From Irineochytrium annulatum (lineage: Eukaryota; Chytridiomycota; Chytridiomycetes; Chytridiales; Chytridiaceae), in contig JADGJL010000656.1 in assembly GCA_027600665.1 (NCBI GenBank), positions 1 through 16,202 on the forward strand: a stretch of DNA of 16,202 nucleotides, written 5' to 3'. Shown here piece by piece: positions 8,481 to 16,202 of the stretch. The position numbers and the translations under genes are program-made. The notes below the pieces were generated by a model that did not search any database, was not told where the DNA came from, and saw nothing but the letters and a program-made list of their open reading frames with translations. The stretch's first letter is position 1, and every line of letters begins with the position of its first letter.

Positions 8481-11400
8481 CTACTCTCCAAAGGATGTAG
8501 AAATCGACCACGTGCTGGAAATGGGCTGAAGCGTTTGCTGAAGCCGGGCAACGACCGACGTCAACCGCCTCTTGAGGTCCTCGTGCTCTCCATCGACCCT
8601 CTGCAAAAAACACGTTAGCACATTGCCGAACCACCAATGTAGCAGTTGATAACATACCATCCCTTTTCTGCCAAGGACGAGAACAGCGGACTCCAAATCG
8701 ACCTCCACCTTCCAACTCCTCCCTTCTTCCGACAAACCCTCATATGTCACACATTTTTCCCCAAACCTCCCGTTCAAAAACTTCGTCACGATCGTCTCTA
8801 ACCTCCTGACCTCAACCTCATCTTCCTCCGGCAACCCCGGCCCTCCCATCGGGTCATCCTTCTCCGTTTTTACCAATACCATTCTCCCCAAACCGGTCTC
8901 CCATGGCTTAATGTCCTCCTTCTCCTCCATCTTCGTGTCCCCTTCCACGTCCTCAACTTTAACCTTCACGCCACCGTCCGTCTCGTCCTTTCCCCCCACC
9001 TCCTCAACTCCAACCATCGACTCCCCGATCTCTTCAACCTTGACTTTCTTATCCACGTGCTCATGCCCATGGTCGTGACTGTGCTTCCCGCCCGTAGCGC
9101 GCACGCTCGCGCCGCTCCACCCGCAGCATCCCACGAGCGCGCACACGGCGTCCGCAATCATATCGTTCAAGACGTTGCCCTCCCACTCAACCACGACGCG
9201 GTCACCACCCCTCGGCGAAACGTGCACGACGCCGCACACCGTCCACCCGGGCTCCGCGCCGACCGGCGCCCCTTTGGCCGTTTCCGCTGTATCGACATCA
9301 TCGTCAACCTCCTCCGGATCCTCGGCGACGCGCCCGAACATGGACTCCACGTGGAACCGGAGGAGCGCAAAGGGGGCCGAAAAGGGGAGGACGAGGCGCG
9401 TGCGGAGCGTCGTGGTCTGGAGGTCGGTGTAGGTGGGTAAGTCGGTCGGATGGAGGAGGCGGTAGGTGTAGTCGCGGGAAACCAAGAGGGCCGTCAAGGG
9501 TTGGCCGGGGGTCGGGTTGACGGCCGCGAGGCTGCCAATAACCTTTTTCGTTTCTTCATTAAGAGATGAAAGAATGTGGCGCATCGCTCCTACGAACCTT
9601 TGCGACCTTCTCGCCTCGAAAGTACAGCTCAATGGTCTCGCAATTCTTTGGCGTGAAGATGTGCAGCTGTTCCTCCCTGTCGGAGTACTTCGCCGCGAGC
9701 GCGCTCTTGAGCCGCCCCATCTCGTTCGAGTCGCCGTGGACGAGGATCAGGTTTGGGCTGCCGACCTCCTCGATGAACTCCGAGTTCTGCTTGAAGTCAA
9801 CGTGCGCGGAAAAGGAGATGTACTCGACGAGGAGCTTGAGGGGCAACTTCGTGCCCGCCATCGAAATGATTTCCTCCGGCTGGCTAAGAATTTGCTATGT
9901 ACGCAGGTGCTTGAGTATGACAATAAGTTGAAAAAAAAATACCTTCGCCGGCGTTCCTTCGACTACATAACCCGGAATGATGACCCCGTTCCTCTTATCC
10001 GTACACCAAAGCTCTAACAACTCCCTCGATAGCCCGCTCTGCAACATGCCCGGGCTCGCCATCATCACACACGGCCCGACATCATCGAAATGCCCAATGC
10101 TCTTCAAATTGCTGATGTGCTTAAACTGGAACGGGTTCGAGATCCTGCTCTGCTGCCTGATCCTCGCGTTCATTTGATTCGAGAACGTCTGGTACACGGC
10201 CATGCACTTCTTGGCCAGGCTCGAGACGTAGTAGATGGGCACGTTGTGCAACTCCGGGTGGGCCTGCCAGTACTCATCCAAGATCAAGAGGAGCTCCTGA
10301 GCTCGTCCCAGCGCGAACACGGGGATCAGGCACCGCCCTCCGCGCTGGACGACGTCGTGCACGGTCGTTGTGAAGATGCGTTCGCGCTCCACGCGGGGCC
10401 GGTGGTGCTGGACGCCGTAGGTGGATTCGGTGATGAGGACCTCGGGGACGATGCCGCCCGGAGGTTTCTCGGCCGCCATGAGGTGGCGGTCTTCCTCGCG
10501 CGAGTAGTCGCCCGTGTAGAGGACGCGGACGCCGGCAATCTCGATGAGGAACATGGAGGCGCCAAGGACGTGGCCGGCATGGTAGGGGGTAAATTTAACG
10601 CCGTCGACATCCATCTCCTGGTGAAAGTCGATGGTTTCAATGCGCTCGTAGGACTTGAGGAGGTCCTTCTCGTCGTAGAGCATGTCCTCGACCGCGAGAT
10701 TGCTTTTTAAAGAGCCATTTTAGGGTCACTGCAAACGACATGTATACGTGAAGTTCGTTACCTGACTTTAAGATAGTCGGAGAGTAGCCATTTGTATATA
10801 GCTTTGGTTGCATGTGTCATAAATACTCGGCCCTTGAACGTGGTCTGTGAGGAAATGAATTTGTTAATCAAAGTGCCTTCTTTCAGTGGGTTCGACGAGA
10901 TGGCGGAGGAGTTTGAAGTCAGCAAAGATAGGAGGCCAGTAAGAGTTGAAGACCAGTGTGAACGTGCATGAGAATGGCCTTTATTATATAAAACAGCGTT
11001 CCCTCCCTCGCCAAAACCCAAACACCCACCCAAACAACCCAAGCTACAACTTTCCACCATCTAGCAACCCGGCATATATTGAAAATTCGGCCTACCTTGG
11101 TCATAAAGTATGGCAGTCCAGCAGCGTGGTCGATGTGAAAGCTGTACCGTCAAAATTTGTTCAACTTCCAATTCAAGATATTCAATCTTGAAGAAACAAG
11201 CGACATTGCAGGAAAATGCACTCTTACTGTGTTAATAGAAGAACGTCGATGGTGGAGGGGTCGATATTATCGAAGAAAGGTAGCGCAGCCAGGCCGCTGT
11301 GTGCCGGATGCAGTCCGCAGTCAAGCTGTTGCAAATTAGACCAATCCGAAGTCATTTATTCGAGCAGAAGAATATCGCAAGGCTTCCTCAAGTGACCTGC

Positions 11401-11617
11401 TCGTCCACGATGACCATAAACACTCACCATAATCGTTTTGTTCTTATATTCCAGAATAATGCAGCTCCTCCCAACTTCCTGTCCAGCCCCAAGTGGCGTC
11501 ACCTTCAGCACGTCGCTCTCATCCTGCACGCACGCTCCCGGTCAGCAAGGGCAAAACGCATCCGCCGATGACAATGGACGCAGCCCTCACCCGCGGCTCG
11601 TCCTCCTTCCTCTTCAT
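8481..11617 (-). CDS. YSH1: CPSF73/Ysh1, pre-mRNA 3'-end processing endonuclease
   Basis: Zinc-dependent metallo-beta-lactamase/beta-CASP nuclease that cuts pre-mRNA before polyadenylation. Inferred exons in transcript order are 11591-11617, 11428-11523, 11228-11325, 11096-11141, 10762-10844, 9943-10702, 9598-9894, 8658-9542 and 8481-8600 (2412 nt, 803 residues, somewhat longer than human CPSF73). Catalytic landmarks are all present: [17 protein letters not shown] (42-45), HFHIDH (74-79), YHAGHVLGA with His158, YTGDYS (Asp182), ESTYG (Glu209), SFSAHVD (His401) and LVHGDSNEM (His423). The C-terminal domain is interrupted by an acidic insert with a His-rich run (623-631) and three Val-Lys-x-Glu sites. 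The start MKRKEDEPR is joined by a GTGAGG donor, because the next exon has an in-frame stop just upstream. Two acceptors (..AAAAAG) lack pyrimidine tracts but are required by frame and homology. Very secure. Confidence 0.97.
11001..11040 (-). other. G-run cluster (putative G-quadruplex) in CPSF73 intron 4
   Basis: On the transcript strand six GGG runs occur in 40 nt; the first four are spaced by loops of 6, 1 and 5 nt, which meets the standard G-quadruplex pattern. They lie in the middle of the 251-nt intron 10845-11095, by far the longest inferred in the window. Confidence 0.65.
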
Positions 11618-12056
11618 AGTTGTACCGTGACCACCGCGAGCGCCAACGCCTCGTTTGCAGCAAGGTTGCGATCTCTCAACACCACTCCAACGATATTGCC
11701 GAAGTTCGCAACCGCGGACAGCTGCGCTGGAAGATCGGTCGGAAGCGCGGCTGGCGGCTGGCGGACGTCGTCGGGCTGCTGGTAGAGCTGTGGGTGCAGC
11801 GGGGTTCCAGCGAAGGGGTTGGCACCACGGCTTCTTCTCCTTTTCTCCTTAATGTCGCAGACCAACGAGCAACTCGCGTTTGAGGACTTTGCTGGTCTCA
11901 CTTCCCCAGAACCTCGCCCATAGACAGTTACCGGCCTCCTCGATCCCTCAACGTCCACTTCGCCGTCCTCCGACCTCCCACTCCCACCCGAGATCACCAA
12001 TGGTGTGTGTTGGATCCGCTGATGCGTTGGCCCAGTTGCAGCTCTCGCGGGCGACC
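11618..12056. promoter_or_regulatory. Divergent promoter region between CPSF73 and the CaaX coiled-coil gene
   Basis: About 440 bp separates the CPSF73 start (-) from the best candidate start of the coiled-coil gene (+), so both promoters should lie here. No TATA box was recognised. A 158-codon minus-strand ORF (11614-12090) runs through the interval, and its stop overlaps the CPSF73 start. It could be an upstream ORF, a small gene or a chance open frame in GC-rich DNA. Confidence 0.45.
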
Positions 12057-13814
12057 ATGGAGATAGACGGATGGACTGCTGCACGAGCATGGCGGCGGAG
12101 AGGGCTGCCGGTGGACGTGAATGGCGGAATATGAGATCGGGACTGGCTAGCGGGCGTGTTTAGCTGCCGTGGGACATCGTGATCACTCGTGTGCATACAC
12201 GTCATCGCACCGCATCTGACGCTTTTGTGCATTTAGGCCGACATCGCATCAGCAGCCGAGGAGACGGTCGTCGCGGCCGTCGAGACGACCGTAACCGAGA
12301 CCGTCACCGTCAGCACTGCGGTTGTGGAAGCCGACACCCTCCCCAAATCCCCGCCGATGTCCCCCTCTGAGTGAGTATGAGGACATGCATGACGACATCG
12401 CGGCGGCGTCGCTCTTTTTCTTTGTACTGGCATGCTGACTCAAGGAATCAGGAGTGTTTTCAAGAGCGAGGAGGCCAAGAAGGCCGGCGTGGCCGAATTT
12501 GAGAGAATGAAAAAGGAGCAGGAGCTTAAGAAGAAGCAGGACGCCGCCGACGCCCTAAAGAAGCAGGAACAAGAGGCCTTTGAAAAAGCGTGTGTATTTT
12601 GCATTTTACTGCAGCCCAATGCGTGAATTTAAGCGTTGTTTGTTTTCAGACGCATCCTTAAGGAGAAGCTCGCGAACGACGCTGCGGCGAGGAAGGCTGC
12701 CGAGGAGGAGAAGCGAAAGGAGGAGGAGGCCGCCCGCCAGGCGAAGCTCCTTGAGCAGAAGAAGCGTATGGAGGACTTCGAGAAGGCCAAGATGGTGCGT
12801 TTCACGTCATTATCGTCATGTTTCCTGCCTAACCTCCCAATTTACTTTGCAGACCGAGAAGCAGAACCTCGAGCAGGCGAAGAAGGACGAGGAGAAGAAG
12901 AAGGAGGCCGAGGCCTTTGCCAAGCTCGAGGAGCTGAGGAAAAAGAAGGCCGAGGAGGAGAAGGCTAAGCGGGAGGCCGAGGAGGCGCGGCGGAAGCAGG
13001 AGGAGGCGGCTAGGGAGGAGAAGCTCGTCAAGCAGCGGGAGGCCATGCAGCGCTTTGAGGAGGAAAGGAGGCTTAAGGTAACTTCATCGGCCTGCCGCTA
13101 AATCGCTAAATGTCATCACAGATGATGTCCCCGGCCGAGCGAGATGCCTACCTCGCGCGCAAGGCTGAGGAGGAGCGCAAGAAAGAGGCCGAGCGCCTCC
13201 GTCTCGAGCAAGAGGAGCTCGAGCGTCAGCGTGCGATCGAGGCCGCCCGCCTTGCCGAGGAGGAGCGCGTGGCCGCGCTCGAGAGGCAAGCGGAGCAGGC
13301 GAGGCGGGAGGCGGAGGAGCAGGAGAGGAGGCGGATCGAGCTGCTCGAGCGCGCGGCGGAGGAGCGGAAACGGGCGGCCGAGGCTGCGTCGAGGCCCCCT
13401 GCCGCGACGACGGTTGCGTCGCAGAAGCTGCCCGAGGTCCCGAAGGGCGTCAAAAGCAGCGCGACGCTGACGACGGAGCAGATGTACGCCGAGGCGGCCG
13501 CGAACGTCGAGAACAACCGGCTCTCAGTGGGGCCGGCGAAGTCGCTCCTCAACCTGGACGAGGCGTCGCTCCGCGCGGACCTGGAGAAGATGATGGAGGA
13601 GGAGGAGGAGAGGAGCAAGAGGGAGAGCACGATCCGCGCGGGCAGGGGAAAAATACTGCCGACGCCTCCCGCCGTGCCGGGCTTTAGCGGCGATGTGAAG
13701 AAGGAGGGTGGGGAGAGCGTCGGCGTTGTGAACGAGGCTGAGGAGCAGGCGAGGGGACCAAGCGTGGGGGATAAGACGGAGGATGGATGCTGCAACAAGT
13801 GCTCGATCATGTGA
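12057..13814 (+). CDS. Long charged coiled-coil protein with C-terminal CaaX box
   Basis: Inferred exons 12057-12116 (uncertain), 12237-12370, 12452-12589, 12650-12794, 12853-13077 and 13122-13814 give up to 464 residues. From about residue 70 the protein is an almost unbroken Lys/Glu/Arg/Ala coiled coil. Similar units close exons 3, 4 and 5 (QEAFEKA, RMEDFEKAKM, AMQRFEEERRLK). The tail is less charged and Ser/Pro-richer and ends CCNKCSIM. CSIM fits the CaaX rule for prenylation, and Met at the last position favours farnesyl; the nearby Cys pair could be palmitoylated. I do not recognise the family. A membrane-tethered scaffold or cytoskeletal linker is an inference. The first exon was chosen for its strong start context (gcgaccATGG) and matching phase; the alternative start is the in-frame ATG at 12358. 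Coiled-coil bias makes database similarity to myosins misleading. Confidence 0.72.
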
Positions 13815-14236
13815 TTTGCATTTGCCGTCGAAGTTGTCCCTTTCTCACTCTAACCCCGGACTTTTTGGTATCCCAACTTCATGAACCCCGAACTCTGTCT
13901 ACCTTTTCTGTTTTGCTATAGATTTGCCTTCCGTTTCTTGCCACTGTTTTTTATAGTCTCTGGCGCTGCCGTTTTGCACGCGCCAGGATTTCTTGTTTTG
14001 TTTTCCCTCCTGCCATCAACTAGGCGGGCCTCCTCCCATACATGTTATTTGTTAATTTGCTTTTACCGGTCTCATAGAATTTGGTTCACCTTTTTTGGAG
14101 TGCAGGACACAATGTGGTCGTCTTTCTTTATTCTTCGTCGTTATTCAGCGCCGTGTTATATAAATAAGATTGCCGTCTTTTTATGAGTTTTATCTCTTGA
14201 AATCCAATCTTTGGGTCTATGAAAGAAGAAAGAGGT
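13815..14236. other. 3' flank of the CaaX coiled-coil gene
   Basis: The sequence is T- and C-rich and typical of a fungal 3' UTR and downstream flank, ending in AT-rich words near 14156-14169 (ATATAAATAAG) that could form a poly(A) signal. One ORF at 13881-14186 (+) is hydrophobic only because of T-rich codons and shows no family features. Confidence 0.4.
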
Positions 14237-14575
14237 ACAGCCAAGATGATCGCGAAGTCGCGCGTGGAAGAAACGAAGGTTCTTGCTGCAATACCACGCA
14301 TCCTTGCAGCGGCCGCAGTTCTCCAGAGACCCGCATTTGACGTAATGTAACGGAAGACTTCCTTCTCACCAGAGGTCGAAGAAGCTGCAATATTTGCAGC
14401 GTTGGATCCGGTCTAACATATGCTCCTCGCGGATCTCGGCGCCCAAAGCCACCAGCATGACGCCGAGGATGTACAGATAATGACCGTCGCCATGAAGCAG
14501 TGCGGGAGCCATCAGGGCTGAGATTGTCAAAAGTTTGTCAACTCTCTGGAAGGGTCGAATGAGGTGGCTTGCAAC
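14237..14575 (-). pseudogene. Probable decayed MYND-type zinc-finger gene fragment
   Basis: Reading the minus strand in one frame gives a helical stretch (ALLHGDGHYLYILGVMLVAL), then CKYC. An in-frame TGA follows at 14366-14368, and the same frame continues with LPLHYVKCG and CGRCKDAWYCS, ending at HLGC. The spacing CxxC ... CxxCxxxxYCS ... HxxC resembles a MYND finger. However, the Cys expected four residues after the YC cysteine is Leu, the usual Trp is missing, and the final His-Cys spacing is off by one. The stop plus lost ligands suggest a relic, not an active gene. No intron can remove the stop in frame. It abuts the start of the transferase gene on the other strand. The family call is by eye and tentative. 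Confidence 0.4.
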
Positions 14576-14604
14576 CTTTGCTCGCTCACACACTGTCGCT
14601 GACG

Positions 14605-16202
14605 ATGCCGGGCGCTTCCCTCGGCGGCCTCCTGAAGTGGCGGCCCAAATCCCGGCGCACCGTGCTTCTCCTGGTGGCGCTGATCTCGTCATACCTCTGG
14701 CTGACGACTTTCCTCTCCGTGCCGCCCGAGGGGATGGACCATCCTGCCGTAGAGTCCGCGGGGTCCCCTGCAGAGTCGACGGGAGCCCCAGAGGCCGAGG
14801 AGGTCGCTGATCACGTCCACCGGGACCGGAACGTCGCCGTCAGCCACGCCTCCTTCCCTCGGCCGAAGCCCAGGCGGCCGCTGAACGCCACTTCCTCTGC
14901 CGACCGGCCGCCGCGGAACCCGACCTCACACGCGCCCGCCGAGTATCTCCGACTCGCCCACGACCACCGTCATGCCGGGTCGCGCTATTGCAGCGCCGCC
15001 ACCGACGGCCGCTGGGCGATCAACACGTCCCCGGTCACGGCCTGCGGCGTCAGAGGCGACAGCGCCGGGGGCGACGTGAAGGCTGACAGGTGGTCTCTCA
15101 AGCCCTCGAACGTCGACGCCATCTCCGGCACGCTGATGTCAGACCTTCAGGCCGCGTGGGGGGTCGAGGCCGCCAAGGGGTGGAAGGCGAGGAGCCACGC
15201 GGACGTGATGGGCGTGTACTTTGAGGCGGAGGCGAGGAGGCAGGCGGAGGAGATTGAGAGGATGCAGCGGATGCAGGTGCGGATACAGCAACAGCCCGGG
15301 GGCAGGAGGCCCAGGTACAGGAGGGACGGTGAGGACAGTGAGGAGGCTGGCGCGTTTGTGGTTTCGGGGCCGCCCGAGATCAAGCCCGGCGGATCGAGGG
15401 TCACGTGCAGGACGTTTAATAGCGACGCGCGGCAGACCGTGTGCGAGGCCAAGGACATTGGAATACGCGTTAGGGACGCTATCGGGCTTGGGAAGGGTGT
15501 AAGCCCGGCGTGCGGGGTCGTCGGCGCGTCATGCGTCCTGAACAGGATGTGGTGGATGTTTTGGCCGAACATGCTGGGGAAGGGTGCTGCCGGGTGGCTC
15601 CAGCGTGAGTATGCAGTTCTGCCTTTTCATTGTCATATTCTTCTCCATGCTCATTACATGCACAAGGACAGACGCAACCGATTTCCTCGACCCGACTGAC
15701 GCCTCCGCTGATATCCCCTGTGACGCATGGTTGAACCGGACAGTCTTCTTGTGCGTCCCTCTTCTCTTTCCACTCCCTACATCAAACTTATCTTTGCCCA
15801 CAACCTCAGCATCGACCGCTGGGACACGACTAACCCTTTCCAAGCGCACCAAGACCTCCTCAACACCTTCCTCGCCTACTCCTCCATCGACCTCGACCCC
15901 GTCCTCTCCTCCCCTCTCATCCTCCTCCTCGACCCGCGCTCCCCCGATGGCCCTTACGTCCCCGCCTACCGCCACGCCTTCGCCTCCCACTCGGGCCCGC
16001 TCTCGCTCTCGGACCTCGTGCACCCGTCCCTCACGCCAGGCGGGCGCGTCTGCTTCCGGAACGCGGTGTTTGGCGCGCACGGGGGCGACTCGCCGCTGCA
16101 CATGGAGGGGAGGAGGATGAAGAGGCGGTGTGTGATGAACCCGCTGCTGATGGCGTTCAGGGCGTTCATGTTGGATCGGTGGAGGGCGGAGGTGTTGGGG
16201 GA
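14605..16202 (+). CDS. Type II membrane glycosyltransferase-like protein, GT61/DUF563 family, 3' partial
   Basis: Inferred exons 14605-15604, 15672-15750 and 15810 to the window end give 490 complete codons; the C-terminus is missing. A short basic cytosolic tail precedes a signal anchor at about 19-37 (TVLLLVALISSYLWLTTFL), as in Golgi transferases, followed by a Pro/Ser/Ala-rich stem. The later part has GT61-like features: CRTF and VCEAKD blocks, FFIDRW followed by NPFQAHQDLLNTFLAY (the conserved region after which the sugar-nucleotide site begins), LLLDPRSPDGP and CFRNAVFGAHGGDSPL. GT61 enzymes include plant xylosyl/arabinosyltransferases and the EOGT O-GlcNAc transferase; the sugar here cannot be named. 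The intron acceptor aggacag (ending 15671) and donor GTGCGT were chosen for frame and family fit. Membership rests on motif recall and is moderately sure. Confidence 0.72.

Noticed and set aside
9517..10710. Long plus-strand ORFs across CPSF73
   Set aside because: They lie antisense to the catalytic exons and arise from the G/C third-position bias of the real gene.
10845..11095. An alternative exon inside the long CPSF73 intron
   Set aside because: The flanking exons join seamlessly to the family sequence (FMTK then TTFKGR), leaving no missing residues, and the intron frames are full of stops.
13226..13810. 194-codon minus-strand Ser-rich ORF antisense to the coiled-coil gene
   Set aside because: The Ser/Ala-rich translation is the expected mirror of Glu/Arg-rich coiled-coil codons.
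15529..16101. 190-codon minus-strand ORF across the glycosyltransferase
   Set aside because: It is a charged, repetitive antisense shadow of the plus-strand exons, which carry the family motifs and correctly phased introns.

Overview
This window looks like a compact, GC-rich fungal genome segment, probably from an early-diverging (chytrid-type) lineage. The evidence is short spliceosomal introns (28 inferred, mostly 41-120 nt, GT..AG, often with a CTAAC or CTGAC branch-like box), close gene spacing, and protein families typical of fungi that still keep flotillin. The phylum is an inference; no rRNA, tRNA, CRISPR array or intact transposon is visible.

Layout, left to right. (1) Flotillin, + strand, four visible exons, with the N-terminal exon outside the window. 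(2) A peroxisomal enoyl-CoA delta-isomerase/hydratase, + strand, four exons, ending in the PTS1 tripeptide AKL. (3) CHMP1/Did2, an ESCRT-III subunit, - strand, five exons including 16-nt and 20-nt microexons, convergent with (2). (4) A 1.3-kb stretch without a confident gene, holding a degenerate direct repeat and an unexplained open frame. (5) A single-pass membrane protein with a Cys-rich outside domain and a C-terminal SH3 domain, - strand, four exons. (6) CPSF73/Ysh1, the pre-mRNA 3'-end endonuclease, - strand, nine exons. (7) A divergent + strand gene for a long coiled-coil protein ending in a CaaX prenylation box. (8) A likely decayed MYND-finger fragment on the - strand. (9) The start of a type II membrane protein resembling GT61 (DUF563) glycosyltransferases, + strand, cut by the window end.

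The genes are housekeeping and membrane-biology genes that do not form one pathway, although several act at membranes (flotillin, CHMP1, the SH3 protein, the prenylated coiled-coil protein, the Golgi-type transferase). The more unusual signals are the G-quadruplex-type G-run clusters in the transcript strand of the two longest introns, a SUMO-motif and His-rich insert in CPSF73, an ORF whose stop overlaps the CPSF73 start as ATGA, the CaaX protein with exon-by-exon repeats, and the MYND relic. No complete novel multi-gene system is evident.
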